From positions 372,001 to 436,000 of the forward strand of contig NZ_JAERTY010000005.1 of assembly GCF_016746095.1 (NCBI RefSeq): 64,000 nucleotides of DNA. The letters are read 5' to 3'. Within the stretch, counting starts at the first letter, position 1; each line of letters opens with the position of its first letter. Source of the DNA: Sphingobacterium faecale (GTDB taxonomy: Bacteria; Bacteroidota; Bacteroidia; Sphingobacteriales; Sphingobacteriaceae). A model generated the notes under the pieces. The model was not told the DNA's origin. It did no database searches and worked only from the letters and a program-made list of their open reading frames with translations. A program made the translations under genes and the position numbers. Positions 1 to 9,011 of this stretch are shown here, piece by piece.

Positions 1-1080
1 TGCATACGCCATCACAAATTGCTTTACATCTAACGCTTTGTCTGACCTTAAAGATTCAAAATATGCTTCGATCAACATATTAAAACCTGATAGCGGATAC
101 ACGCGCCTTATCGGATATAATTCGACAATATCCTTAGGGCTCTCCCATGTCGTGCCGTACAGGCCCGATGTAGACCATGAGGTCATTATAATTCCTTTGT
201 AACCAAATTGTCGTGCCTGTGGAATAAAATCATGGATATTGTTAAAATGTTTTTCCCACTGCGTCAGAAAGTAATTATCCGGATGGCTTCTTAAGGAAGG
301 AGCCCCCCATATCTCAAAACCGGAGTTCAGCAGATTACTATGTTTACCAAACATATCCACATCCCAGCCATAATTCCAATCGATAAAAACAGCTTCTTTA
401 GGTAGCCCCTCCAGTGCGTCAGGATACTTCATGGCTATATCTGCCCATAGAACAGGCTTCTTACCTAAGCCAACAACAATATCACACAGCAATTTAATAT
501 AGTCTCCATAAAGGCGGCCTTTACCGACTGCCGCAACCTTCGCCTGTGATTCTTTGGAATGCCCCAATAAATAAGTTTCGTCACCACCGATATGAACATA
601 GTCAGACTGATGGGTACTGATCATATCCTTATACAGATCTGTAAAAAGTGCTTTGGCCTGCTCTTCACGTAGTGGATTAATCTGTGAATAGTCCTTTTGG
701 TCTTCTCTCAAATCTTTGTATCGATAGTGTCTTAAAATGTATTCTACATGTCCAAAACTCTGTTGAAGCGGTATAACATCTATCCCGAGATCTTCACAGT
801 ACCGAACGAACTCTTTGACCTCATTCTTTGTGTAAGCGAACTGATTCGGGATCAACGGATGATTTTCAAAAGGATAGGTAGCTTCCCATTCCATAATCAA
901 CGTATTGATTCCGCCTTCATGCAATTGCTTAGCAAACTTCTTCAAAGCAGGCATTTTCATAACCTGTATCCTTAGATCCAGATGAAACCCACGGACAGCA
1001 AAATCTTGTGCAATTCCAACCTTCAACGAGAATAACTGAATAAACACAAGCATAACTGTGGCTACTATACACTTCTTCAT
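1..1080 (-). CDS. GH20-family glycoside hydrolase (beta-N-acetylhexosaminidase-like), 3' end outside window
   Basis: The frame is open from an ATG at 1080 to the window edge (360 codons), so the C-terminus is missing. A signal peptide (MKKCIVATVMLVF..., cleavage after about residue 25) predicts export. The body is a TIM-barrel sequence with the GH20 hallmark HIGGDE near residues 163-168; in this family the Asp-Glu pair positions the substrate acetamido group and acts as general acid. The predicted role is removal of terminal beta-linked GlcNAc/GalNAc in the periplasm or outside the cell. It lies 33 bp downstream of nagA on the same strand, which handles GlcNAc-6-phosphate, so the two probably form one operon. 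The family call is firm; the exact substrate is inferred. Confidence 0.82.
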   Translation of the reverse strand, partial: MKKCIVATVMLVFIQLFSLKVGIAQDFAVRGFHLDLRIQVMKMPALKKFAKQLHEGGINTLIMEWEATYPFENHPLIPNQFAYTKNEVKEFVRYCEDLGIDVIPLQQSFGHVEYILRHYRYKDLREDQKDYSQINPLREEQAKALFTDLYKDMISTHQSDYVHIGGDETYLLGHSKESQAKVAAVGKGRLYGDYIKLLCDIVVGLGKKPVLWADIAMKYPDALEGLPKEAVFIDWNYGWDVDMFGKHSNLLNSGFEIWGAPSLRSHPDNYFLTQWEKHFNNIHDFIPQARQFGYKGIIMTSWSTSGLYGTTWESPKDIVELYPIRRVYPLSGFNMLIEAYFESLRSDKALDVKQFVMAYA

Positions 1081-1113
1081 ATCTACAGTTCTTTATATTT
1101 AGTATATTATTAT

Positions 1114-2310
1114 TTATAATTCTTTCTCAGATGCGTACCTGATATCTCCCTCTACAATAGTTAGGTATATCTCCAAATCCGTATCAAATACAACTACATC
1201 TGCGTCTTTATGCTGCTGCAGACTTCCTTTTGTACTATCCACTCCTAAAATCCGGGCGGGAACTTCGGTCATCATACGTACTGTATCTGTTAACGACACA
1301 TCTGCTAGTCTCATATAATTCCGGACCAATCTATTTGCGGTAGCTACGCTTCCTGCAAAAGCTGACCTATCAGGCAACTTGGCTACACCTTCTTCAACCA
1401 CAACCGCCAAACCATCAGAAAGCCTTCCCAACACACTGGATCCTTCGGGCATTGCTGCAGCGCGCATAGCGTCAGTCACCAATGCAATATGATCCGGACC
1501 TTTAATTTTATGGATCAGTTTCAATAATGGAGCTGGCACATGAATACCATCAGCGATAATTTCCACATCCATATCATCGAGGTAGTATCCAGCTTCAATA
1601 GCCCCCGCATAACGCTTTGCATCTTTGCGTATTATAGTAGACATAGCGGAATAAAAGTGCGTTGCTAATCGATAACCGGCATTATAACCCGCTACGACCT
1701 CTTCAAACAAAGCATCTGTATGTGCCAGTGAAGGAATGATACCTTTCTCTCTCAGATAAACACCAAAGTCCAATGCTCCTGGCAACTCTGGAGCAGCACT
1801 CCAACGAACGATATGGTCAGAATAGGATATAATATTGCGGTACTCTTCAACGTCTGGATTCCGTATATATCTTGGGTCCTGAGCACCGCACTGTTTCAAA
1901 GCGAGATAGGGCCCCTCAAGGTGCATCCCCAACCAAGTTGAACCTTTTTTATTCAGAGGTAAAGCTTCCTTATACACATCCAATACAGTGTAAATATGTT
2001 CCCTCTCAGCAGTAAGGGTTGTTGGGCATAATGCCGTTGTGCCAAATCTAACATGTGTCTCTGATACGCCTAGAAACGCTTCTATAGTACCGTCCATGAA
2101 ATCAAATCCACCACCACCGTGCACATGCATATCGATAAAACCAGGCGAAATATATTTCCCCTTTACATCGATTCGAATCACATCCTCTCCTACTTTCAGT
2201 GTTCCCTGACCGATATTCACGATTTTCTTACCCTCTATATAAAGGTATCCGTCCTCGAGAATCCGACTTGCAAAAACGAGGGTACCATTCTCTAATAATA
2301 GCTTATTCAT
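1114..2310 (-). CDS. nagA: N-acetylglucosamine-6-phosphate deacetylase
   Basis: This 398-residue protein has the usual NagA length. It hydrolyses GlcNAc-6-phosphate to glucosamine-6-phosphate and acetate in the cytosol. The amidohydrolase metal and active-site set is visible: HVH (residues 62-64), HLEGP with Glu132, His197 in SLAHTDA, His218 in ATHF, His257 and the catalytic Asp280 in VTDAMR. It is the first gene of a probable operon with the downstream GH20 hydrolase. A well-formed Bacteroidetes promoter and a LacI-like operator lie 25-70 bp upstream. No nagB or amino-sugar kinase is in the window, so the rest of the pathway must be elsewhere. Confidence 0.93.
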   Translation of the reverse strand: MNKLLLENGTLVFASRILEDGYLYIEGKKIVNIGQGTLKVGEDVIRIDVKGKYISPGFIDMHVHGGGGFDFMDGTIEAFLGVSETHVRFGTTALCPTTLTAEREHIYTVLDVYKEALPLNKKGSTWLGMHLEGPYLALKQCGAQDPRYIRNPDVEEYRNIISYSDHIVRWSAAPELPGALDFGVYLREKGIIPSLAHTDALFEEVVAGYNAGYRLATHFYSAMSTIIRKDAKRYAGAIEAGYYLDDMDVEIIADGIHVPAPLLKLIHKIKGPDHIALVTDAMRAAAMPEGSSVLGRLSDGLAVVVEEGVAKLPDRSAFAGSVATANRLVRNYMRLADVSLTDTVRMMTEVPARILGVDSTKGSLQQHKDADVVVFDTDLEIYLTIVEGDIRYASEKEL

Positions 2311-2333
2311 TTGGGCAAAATTTAGCTTTAATC

Positions 2334-2345
2334 AAAACGTTTACG
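2334..2345. promoter_or_regulatory. LacI-family-like operator overlapping the nagA start region
   Basis: The sequence AAAACGTTTACG contains the 8-bp palindrome AAACGTTT with a central CG, the usual core of LacI/GalR-family operators. It lies a few bases downstream of the nagA -7 box, where a bound repressor would block initiation. The regulator itself is not in the window. Confidence 0.4.
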
Positions 2346-2349
2346 TACA

Positions 2350-2380
2350 CAATGATATAAAAAACATTTTCAAACTCAAA
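2350..2380 (-). promoter_or_regulatory. Bacteroidetes-type promoter of nagA
   Basis: On the minus strand there is TTTG (2380-2377), a 19-bp spacer, then TATCATTG (2357-2350), one mismatch from TAnnTTTG. Transcription would start near 2346, giving a leader of about 35 nt before the nagA ATG. Confidence 0.6.
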
Positions 2381-2543
2381 ACCATTCGCTCATTTCTATC
2401 TTCTTTTTAATCCAAAAACTGAAGAATAGACATCGCTTGTCCATTCGAAAAAGTAATCAAAAGTTATAGCCGCTGCCTTTTATAGAATACCTTCTACATT
2501 TTGTATCAATAATGCTACATACACGTTATCTCTTTTAAAAGTG

Positions 2544-2572
2544 CACAAAAAAAGCCCAGTTATCCGGGCTTT
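2544..2572 (-). terminator. Rho-independent terminator of the Tet-type MFS gene
   Basis: Read on the minus strand, AAAGCCC, an 8-nt loop and GGGCTTT form a 7-bp stem followed directly by a run of T. It lies 27 bp after the MFS stop codon and separates that gene from nagA. Confidence 0.85.
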
Positions 2573-2598
2573 CTATCTATTCATTTTTTTATCTTCTA

Positions 2599-3831
2599 TC
2601 AAGACTTTACCTCGCTATTATTCTTTCGTTGGAATGCTACATAAACGATCACCACACTGATAGCCATTAACACAAAACCTAAAAAGAATGGTGCTCCTGA
2701 AAATTCAAAAGGTGCATCTTCATGGGTAAAATAGTAAAACAAATTGGTCATCACGGGTGGTCCTACTATGGAAGTTGCACTAATCAAACTCGTTAATGCC
2801 CCCTGCAATGCTCCTTGCTCATTAGACGGCACGCTTTTAGAAATCACCGATTGCAGCGCTGGGCCGCAGATACCTCCCAAACAATAGGGGACCAAAAACA
2901 CAAACATCATCCAACCCTGACTCGCAAAAGCAAACAACAGCAAACCAAGCGCATAAAAGGTTAATCCATAATAAATATTTCTCTCTTCTCCGAATTTAGG
3001 AGTCGTCCATCGTATTAAACCACCTTGTACTAATCCCACCACTAGACCTAATACACCGAGCGATATTCCTACCATCCGCTCTGTCCACTCAAACTTATAC
3101 ATAGTAAAAAAACTCCAATTACTCTGTACAGCATGAGCACCGATATTAACTAAGATCAATGCGATAATCAGTCCCGAAATCTCTGGATGTTTGCTCAGAA
3201 ATTTGAGTGAACCAATTGGATTCGCTCGTTTCCAATCAAATTCCCTTCTTTTATCTTTATCCAAACTCTCTGGTAGAATAAAATATCCATAGATAAAATT
3301 AAGCATACATAATACTGCTGCGGCATAAAAAGGGACTCTTGCACCATATTCGCCAAGAACGCCTCCAATAACGGGACCAATAATAAACCCCAAACCGAAA
3401 GCAGCCCCTATCATTCCAAAATTTTTAGCTCTGTCTTCATCGGTGGATATATCGGCAATGTAAGCGCTTGCGGTAGAAATGCTCGCGCCCGTCAATCCAG
3501 CGATAATCCGCCCCACGAACAACCAGGAAATAGAAGGCGCTAATGCTAGAAATATATAGTCCACAGCAAACGCAAACAACGAAATCAAAATAATAGGCCT
3601 CCGTCCATACTTATCGCTCAGGTTACCGACTACTGGTGAAAACACAAACTGCGTAGAGGCGTAGGCAAATCCCAACCACCCTCCATATTTGGCAGCCTCA
3701 CTGATATCTCCGTGAATTAATTCTTCAATAAGTTTAGGCACAACAGGGATTATAATTCCCCAGCCTGTTATATCTATCAGCAGCGTAATGAATATAAACC
3801 CAATAGCAGCTTTTTTTGATGATTTTTTCAT
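2599..3831 (-). CDS. TCR/Tet-family MFS drug:H+ antiporter
   Basis: This is a 410-residue, 12-TM major facilitator. It carries motif A between TM2 and TM3 ([11 protein letters not shown]) and the antiporter motif C in TM5 ([16 protein letters not shown]), which is typical of proton-coupled efflux pumps related to TetA. TM1 ([15 protein letters not shown]) also matches the TetA type. The predicted role is export of a small toxic compound across the inner membrane; tetracycline specificity cannot be read from sequence. The gene is monocistronic, with its own minus-strand terminator and a TATTTTTG box about 65 bp upstream of the start. No TetR regulator is adjacent. It begins a run of transport and resistance genes (2.6-10.5 kb). 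Confidence 0.85.
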   Translation of the reverse strand: MKKSSKKAAIGFIFITLLIDITGWGIIIPVVPKLIEELIHGDISEAAKYGGWLGFAYASTQFVFSPVVGNLSDKYGRRPIILISLFAFAVDYIFLALAPSISWLFVGRIIAGLTGASISTASAYIADISTDEDRAKNFGMIGAAFGLGFIIGPVIGGVLGEYGARVPFYAAAVLCMLNFIYGYFILPESLDKDKRREFDWKRANPIGSLKFLSKHPEISGLIIALILVNIGAHAVQSNWSFFTMYKFEWTERMVGISLGVLGLVVGLVQGGLIRWTTPKFGEERNIYYGLTFYALGLLLFAFASQGWMMFVFLVPYCLGGICGPALQSVISKSVPSNEQGALQGALTSLISATSIVGPPVMTNLFYYFTHEDAPFEFSGAPFFLGFVLMAISVVIVYVAFQRKNNSEVKS

Positions 3832-3894
3832 TGTTTAAAAATAGTTCTAATAAGCTTACTTCAAACGATCTGTACCTTATTTTTTTTCAGGCAA

Positions 3895-3902
3895 CAAAAA
3901 TA
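3895..3902 (-). promoter_or_regulatory. -7 box (TATTTTTG) upstream of the Tet-type MFS
   Basis: The minus-strand sequence TATTTTTG fits TAnnTTTG and lies 64 bp from the ATG. No convincing TTTG -33 element is at the right distance. Confidence 0.4.
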
Positions 3903-3938
3903 GAAATATTCGGGGTACTTCTCTCTACTTTTTTAGTA

Positions 3939-3970
3939 TAAAAAAGCTGTCGACCATAGGGTCGACAGCT
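3939..3970 (-). terminator. Strong minus-strand terminator hairpin, 225 bp beyond the nearest gene
   Basis: A perfect 10-bp stem (AGCTGTCGAC / GTCGACAGCT, arms 3945-3954 and 3961-3970, 6-nt loop) is followed on the minus strand by TTTTTT. It could end the EamA transcript after a long 3' region, or end a small RNA encoded between 3971 and 4195. Confidence 0.8.
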
Positions 3971-4195
3971 CGAAAAGAGGAATTGTAAAACTGATTATCA
4001 AGATTCCCTGAAAATGATAATCATAAATTATAGACAACACTAAAGTACAACGACATTACTATTAGAAGCGGCACATTTTCAAGTAAAACAGGGATTAATC
4101 AAAGCTTATAGTGCAGCGTAATAGCTTAACTCCTTCCTAAAAACTGGCTTGCTTTGTATACCTTAATAATGCAATTTTTATCTATCTTTTTAATA
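3971..4195 (-). other. Gene-free stretch upstream of the terminator; candidate 3' UTR or small RNA
   Basis: No reading frame of note was found between the EamA stop codon and the terminator. No canonical TAnnTTTG box was found on the minus strand inside the stretch, so an independent small RNA is possible but not supported by a promoter. Confidence 0.3.
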
Positions 4196-5086
4196 CTATT
4201 TAGCAAACCGCTTAGTTCCTGCAACACATAGAATAACACCTATGATGACAACCAGCATACCAGCACTCACCTTCTCCTGTAATAACCATGCTGCCAATCC
4301 GAGTCCAAAAAATGGTTGCAATAATTGCAACTGCCCTATCGTTGCAATCCCACCTTGTGCCAATCCTTTATACCAAAAGATAAAAGCAATGAACATACTA
4401 AATAACGATACATACACCAGACTTCCCCAAGCCTTTCCGCTTATATCCACAAAGGAATCAGGCCAATATACTATAACCAACGGTAACATGACAGGCAATG
4501 AGATTACCAATGCCCAAGATATCACTTGCCATCCTCCCAATAACCTTGTAAGTTTTGCACCCTCTGCATATCCTAAGCCACAGATCACCACCGCGCCAAA
4601 CATCAGCAGATCCCCTACTGGAGATACCGACACGCCCTGTGCTACGGCATACCCCATAACCAAGAAGTTCCCGATCAACGAAAACACCCAAAAAGCGCGT
4701 TTAGGGCGCTCGCCTCCCCTGACAATTCCAAATACAGCAGTCGATACTGGCAATATACCCAAAAAGACAATAGAGTGTGCCGAAGTTATGTATTGCAAGG
4801 ACAAAGCACTCAACAATGGAAATCCGACAATCACCCCGAGAGCAACAAGCAATAGCGAAATCAATTGCTCTTTTTTTGGTATTTTCTGCCGAAAGACTAA
4901 CAATACAATAAGCGCAAGTATACCTGCGAAGGAAGCACGTGTAATCGTTACGAATACCGGATCAAACTCTAGGACAGCAAGCCGTGTAGCCGGTAATGAA
5001 CCACTAAACAAAATCACGCCAATAAAACCATTTAACCAACCTTTTGTTGAATTATCGGCTAACTTGTTAATACTCGTTTTAGTCAT
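4196..5086 (-). CDS. EamA/DMT-superfamily inner-membrane exporter
   Basis: This drug/metabolite transporter has about 10 TM helices arranged as two EamA repeats (for example LNGFIGVILFSGSLPATRLA early and a matching repeat after residue 150). Family members export amino acids, other metabolites or drugs. I chose the ATG at 5086 (296 residues) over the ATG at 5128. The extra 14 residues are hydrophilic and unlike the family, and a near-consensus -7 box (GAACTTTG) lies between the two, so the longer frame would start upstream of the transcript. It is divergent from a MocR-type regulator, a common arrangement in which the PLP-binding regulator controls the exporter. The substrate is unknown. Confidence 0.85.
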   Translation of the reverse strand: MTKTSINKLADNSTKGWLNGFIGVILFSGSLPATRLAVLEFDPVFVTITRASFAGILALIVLLVFRQKIPKKEQLISLLLVALGVIVGFPLLSALSLQYITSAHSIVFLGILPVSTAVFGIVRGGERPKRAFWVFSLIGNFLVMGYAVAQGVSVSPVGDLLMFGAVVICGLGYAEGAKLTRLLGGWQVISWALVISLPVMLPLVIVYWPDSFVDISGKAWGSLVYVSLFSMFIAFIFWYKGLAQGGIATIGQLQLLQPFFGLGLAAWLLQEKVSAGMLVVIIGVILCVAGTKRFAK

Positions 5087-5142
5087 AAGAATCAATTTGT
5101 CGCAAAGTTCTGTAAACTTCACTAACAAGCACAGTCACAGTT

Positions 5143-5173
5143 TTTGATATTTTAATGGACACACTTATCTTTG
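5143..5173 (+). promoter_or_regulatory. Consensus Bacteroidetes promoter for the MocR-type regulator
   Basis: TTTG (5143-5146), a 19-bp spacer and TATCTTTG (5166-5173) match the primary-sigma consensus exactly. It faces the MocR gene but leaves a leader of about 300 nt. Confidence 0.75.
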
Positions 5174-5488
5174 AGTAAAAAATATAATTCATCAATTTCC
5201 AGACGTTCTAATACGATGAGCAGGGCAAATAATCCGTATATCCATCCCGATAAACCAACGTAAGGACTACGTCGAAGACAGTCGGGGCAATGTAGTACAG
5301 GCTAACACGAATGACCACGGAACAACGTGCACACCAACAGTAATAAAGTCGTGCATAATATAGTCTGGATATTCCCTATGACCATTAAAGAACAAACCGA
5401 TCCGCCAACTAGCGGATCATGAAATAAATGCGAAGCATTCATGAGTTCTATCAAGAAAACAATTAAATGCGCGAATAATTATACACAT
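5174..5488 (+). promoter_or_regulatory. Long structured leader of the MocR-type gene
   Basis: About 300 nt without a credible gene (the best small frame is 15 codons). Near its end are two consecutive hairpins. One is GATCCGC/GCGGATC (5399-5405 and 5412-5418). The other is a bulged stem, 5418-5431 with 5435-5443, that buries the ATG at 5441. This suggests structure-mediated control, or that 5441 is not the start. Confidence 0.4.
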
Positions 5489-6895
5489 ATGAAAAAAGAG
5501 TTCTTATATAACGGTATTGCCGACAACATCGCTTCCAAGATACATTCGGGCGTTCTAAAGTCGGGCGAACGTCTACCTTCCGTCAGAAACCTGAGCGGTC
5601 TTCATGGTATCAGCATAAATACGGCCAAACGTGTGTTCCTGGAACTCGAGTCCCGTTCACTCATACAGGCTAAGCCCCAGTCAGGATATTTTGTAAGTTC
5701 TGTACCCCAACTTCCTCTTCCCACTACCAGTCAACCTGTTCCATTTATTATCAACAGAGAACCCGAAAAACTTATGAACGATATATATGCGACTATGGGA
5801 CGTCAGGATCTCACGATGCTGTCTATCGGTATCCCTTCCGGAAACCTGCTTCCGCTGGCTAAACTCAAGAAAGAAATTGTGACAGCTACTCGTACTCTAC
5901 AATGCGGTGGTACCGAGTATGAGCCCCTACAAGGTAACCTCAAACTACGACGAATGGTAGCTGCTCGCTCCTTGACCTGGGCGGGCAACCTTAAAGAAGA
6001 TGACATTATAACCACCAATGGTTGCATGCATGCACTAGCCCTATGTCTGATGGCATTGACAAAACCAGGTAATACTCTTGCCTTGGAAAGCCCTTGTTAT
6101 CCAGGCATACTTCAACTTGCCGTAAGTCTCGGCCTACACGTTATCGAAGTCGCTACGCATCCAATATATGGTATTGATATGGATGCATTAACAGCATTAT
6201 TACCACGGATCGATGTGTGTCTTTTGGTTCCCAATTTCAATACACCATTAGGTTACTGCATGCCTGAAACTCACAAAGAAACGATCACCAAACTCTTAGC
6301 ACAGCATAATATCCCTTTGATTGAAGACGATACTTATGGAGATCTCCATTTTGGATCCGAGCGTCCCAAATGTTGCAAATCTTTTGATACGGAAGGCAAT
6401 GTACTCTGGTGCGGTTCGGTATCCAAGACATTGGCACCGGGATATCGTGTCGGCTGGGTAGCTGCGGGAAAATATCACGAACAGCTTCTGAAACTGAAAC
6501 TGGTGCATTCGCTATCTTCTGCAGCAATTATTAACGAGGCAGTCGGAAACTTTCTGATGACAGGAAGATATGAAAACCATCTACGTCGATTACGTAAAAC
6601 CTTAGAAATAAACTATCAGAACTATATCACCATCATCGCGAGCGACTTTCCTAAAGGCACTAAAGTAAGCCGTCCTCAGGGAGGATTGGCAATATGGATA
6701 GAACTACCTGGGAATATCGACACCCAAGTACTATATAACTATGCTTTAAAGAAAGGAATAAGTATATCTCCAGGCCGTATTTTCACATTGCAGGACCAAT
6801 TCCATAACTGCATACGGCTATCGATCGGATTACCTTGGACAGACCAACTTAAATTAGACCTAAAGCAGATCGGGAAGTTAGCCAAAACTTTATAG
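5489..6895 (+). CDS. MocR/PdxR-type transcriptional regulator (GntR HTH + class I aminotransferase domain)
   Basis: An N-terminal GntR winged helix-turn-helix (about 65 residues, with RLPSVRNLS) is joined to a fold-type I aminotransferase-like domain. The PLP lysine is visible in GSVSKTLAPGYRVGW, and the PLP-contacting region in VPNFNTPLGY. MocR proteins bind DNA as dimers and sense PLP or an amino compound. I place the start at the ATG at 5489 (468 residues) because the MKKEFLYNGIADNIA beginning matches GntR domains. An in-frame ATG at 5441 adds 16 residues but lies inside a hairpin. It probably regulates the divergent EamA exporter. The effector is unknown. Confidence 0.88.
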   Translation: MKKEFLYNGIADNIASKIHSGVLKSGERLPSVRNLSGLHGISINTAKRVFLELESRSLIQAKPQSGYFVSSVPQLPLPTTSQPVPFIINREPEKLMNDIYATMGRQDLTMLSIGIPSGNLLPLAKLKKEIVTATRTLQCGGTEYEPLQGNLKLRRMVAARSLTWAGNLKEDDIITTNGCMHALALCLMALTKPGNTLALESPCYPGILQLAVSLGLHVIEVATHPIYGIDMDALTALLPRIDVCLLVPNFNTPLGYCMPETHKETITKLLAQHNIPLIEDDTYGDLHFGSERPKCCKSFDTEGNVLWCGSVSKTLAPGYRVGWVAAGKYHEQLLKLKLVHSLSSAAIINEAVGNFLMTGRYENHLRRLRKTLEINYQNYITIIASDFPKGTKVSRPQGGLAIWIELPGNIDTQVLYNYALKKGISISPGRIFTLQDQFHNCIRLSIGLPWTDQLKLDLKQIGKLAKTL

Positions 6896-6922
6896 CTTTG
6901 CAGGATATTTAAAGAACAATCA

Positions 6923-8116
6923 TTAGTAATCTTCTATAAAGCGATTTCTTGCTGCTTTTCGGCCAAATATGGTCATGATGATGATCATCAGTAGTAAAAA
7001 ATAAAACGAGCTTTTCCAGGAGACATCCCAATCATGTAATATGCCGAACACAGGCGGCCCAAAGGCTGCTATGAGATAACCTACAGACTGTGCCTTTCCT
7101 GAGATCTTAATTGTTCCGTTCATCGTCTTACTCTTAAGCGAGAAAAACAAAATCGACAAACTAAATGCCCAGCCACTGGCTATTCCAATAAATACCGCAG
7201 TCAGATAAATATATTGTACTTTTAAAACTAAAAGCATACTTATACCAGTAAACATCAATATACCGACACTATAAATCATCCATTTTTGATCCTTTACTTG
7301 GCTTGCTATTACTGGGCTGATAAACAATACAGGCAACATAGCGAGTTGAATTACCAAAAGCACTATTCCTGTCTGCTCTTTGGCCATTCCGTAGTCAATC
7401 AGAACAATCGGCAACAATGCGACCAGACAATAGTATACCAAAGACTGAATCCCCATAAAGATGCTTATATACCAAGCTTGTTTCGACCTAAATACATTGA
7501 AGCTTCTTACTGCTACCGCCTTTACTATAGTCCTTGCTTCCGTCTTTTTCTTACCCAGAAAAGCTTCTAAAGCGACAGCAAATAGCGCCAATAAAGCCCA
7601 TACTACCCAAATTCCTAAAGATCCCTTCCATCCCATCTCTGTCCATTTACCAATAGAAATACTCATCCCCGACGCTAAAGCAGCAGTTAGGTTCATCGCC
7701 ACGGAAAATACTCCCGTCATCATGCCAATATTTTCGGGGAATAGGTTCTTGATATAGGCCGGAGTTGTTACGTTGCCGATACAGATTCCTAGTCCTATAA
7801 AAAAAGAACCCACAAAAAGCATTGTAGTCGTTCCATATATTCTTAGATACAGTCCAATAACCAAGAAAATCAAAGCATAAATCAAGCTATAATGAATATT
7901 TGCTTTAACAGCCATTTTACTTACTAACACTGAACAGGTGGCAAATACCATCAAGGGAATTGACGTCAGTAGACTTCCCTGTAAATTATTAAGCTGTAGT
8001 GACTCTATTATTTCGTTCAACACAGGGCTTACCGCTGTAATTGGGGCTCTCAGACCACCTCCTATTAAAATGATTACTATTATATTGAGCAATAGTAAAC
8101 TTCCTTTATTTTTCAT
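6923..8116 (-). CDS. CynX/NimT-family MFS transporter
   Basis: A 397-residue, 12-TM major facilitator. The first helix and loop (GLRAPITAVSPVL) match the signature of the CynX/NimT group, which includes E. coli cyanate and 2-nitroimidazole transporters. TM5 has SVAMNLTAALASG. The predicted role is inner-membrane export or uptake of a small anion or drug-like compound. It is divergent from an AraC-family gene at 8211, and the two promoters overlap head to head, which suggests specific regulation. Its 3' end converges on the MocR gene with only 27 bp between stop codons and no clear terminator hairpin. Substrate is not predictable. Confidence 0.82.
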   Translation of the reverse strand: MKNKGSLLLLNIIVIILIGGGLRAPITAVSPVLNEIIESLQLNNLQGSLLTSIPLMVFATCSVLVSKMAVKANIHYSLIYALIFLVIGLYLRIYGTTTMLFVGSFFIGLGICIGNVTTPAYIKNLFPENIGMMTGVFSVAMNLTAALASGMSISIGKWTEMGWKGSLGIWVVWALLALFAVALEAFLGKKKTEARTIVKAVAVRSFNVFRSKQAWYISIFMGIQSLVYYCLVALLPIVLIDYGMAKEQTGIVLLVIQLAMLPVLFISPVIASQVKDQKWMIYSVGILMFTGISMLLVLKVQYIYLTAVFIGIASGWAFSLSILFFSLKSKTMNGTIKISGKAQSVGYLIAAFGPPVFGILHDWDVSWKSSFYFLLLMIIIMTIFGRKAARNRFIEDY

Positions 8117-8167
8117 CTTTTTCTATTTCTATAAATCTATTTTCTTCCGACATACCGACCACAGATA

Positions 8168-8175
8168 CAAAAGTA
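8168..8175 (-). promoter_or_regulatory. -7 box (TACTTTTG) of the CynX/NimT-type gene
   Basis: A perfect TAnnTTTG on the minus strand, about 50 bp from the ATG. The nearest TTTG upstream is 25 bp away, slightly too far, so activator help is possible. Confidence 0.5.
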
Positions 8176-8191
8176 CAATTGGCATTTTTAT

Positions 8192-8199
8192 TAACTTTG
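8192..8199 (+). promoter_or_regulatory. -7 box (TAACTTTG) of the AraC-family gene
   Basis: A perfect TAnnTTTG ending 11 bp before the ATG at 8211, so the leader would be only 5-8 nt. No -33 TTTG is visible. It lies 17 bp from the opposing box of the MFS gene. Confidence 0.5.
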
Positions 8200-8210
8200 C
8201 CAAAAAGTAT

Positions 8211-9011
8211 ATGCTAAACGACAAAAAAAATCAACAACTATTAGAGAACTGGAAGGAAAAAGGAGTTGACGCCATACCTTCTGAATCTTATATCTGGTAT
8301 GAAGACAATTGGGCTCATGACAAGTACGAGCACAGCCACCAGCGATATCAACTAACCTATGTAGAAGATGGTTACCAATACTTTCATATCAATAAGCAGA
8401 TCTTTCTAGTGCCTCAAAATCATGTTATCTGGATTCCCTCCAATCTTAGCCATCGCACTACTTCGCAAGCTAAAACTGTTAATCTGATGATCATCCTGTT
8501 TAAGACTACACCAGACCAAACATTCTATAAAGACATCCACGTATTCCCAGCTCCCGCTGTATTAAAGGAAATGCTCTTATACGCTGCCAAATGGAACCAA
8601 CAATTATTCGATGAAGAAGAACATACGGTTTTCCTAAGGGCTATCTTACAAAGTCTTCCCTATTTTTGCGAAGAAAATCAGTTTTTAAAGATACCTGTAC
8701 CTATCGATCAACGTTTGACTCCTGTCTGCAATTATATAAATGTAAACTACAGGTACACTTCTGATACCGATACCCTAGCCCATCTGGCCAACATGTCGGT
8801 ACGCAGCTTACAGCGAATATTCAAGCAACAAACAGGGATTACTATCCAAAAATATACACAATTGATCCGTATATTGAAAAGCATAGAACTTATCGACACC
8901 GGGCAATATACCCTCACCCAAATCGCTACCATGATCGGCTACAAGAGCCTGTCAGCGTTCACGTCTTCCTATCAATCGATAATGTTAAGTAGGCCGAATG
9001 TAAAAAAGTAG
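8211..9011 (+). CDS. AraC-family transcriptional regulator
   Basis: The frame is open further upstream, but the ATG at 8211 (266 residues) follows a TAACTTTG box and starts the recognisable protein. The upstream extension would run antisense through the start of the MFS gene. The N-terminal part (H-x-H-Q type segment YEHSHQRYQLTYVEDGYQYF, then LVPQNHVIWIPSNLSHRT) is a cupin-like effector domain. The C-terminal ~85 residues hold the two AraC helix-turn-helices (LAHLANMSVRSLQRIFKQQT and LTQIATMIGYKSLSAFTSSY). It ends soon after the second HTH at RPNVKK, slightly short. It probably controls the divergent MFS gene. Confidence 0.85.
   Translation: MLNDKKNQQLLENWKEKGVDAIPSESYIWYEDNWAHDKYEHSHQRYQLTYVEDGYQYFHINKQIFLVPQNHVIWIPSNLSHRTTSQAKTVNLMIILFKTTPDQTFYKDIHVFPAPAVLKEMLLYAAKWNQQLFDEEEHTVFLRAILQSLPYFCEENQFLKIPVPIDQRLTPVCNYINVNYRYTSDTDTLAHLANMSVRSLQRIFKQQTGITIQKYTQLIRILKSIELIDTGQYTLTQIATMIGYKSLSAFTSSYQSIMLSRPNVKK

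Noticed and set aside
4242..5147. A 301-codon plus-strand open frame
   Set aside because: It is the exact antisense of the EamA gene, has a low-complexity Asn/Thr/Pro composition and no family resemblance.
7938..8210. N-terminal extension of the AraC gene by 91 codons
   Set aside because: It lies antisense to the start of the MFS gene and its promoter; the AraC protein is complete from 8211.
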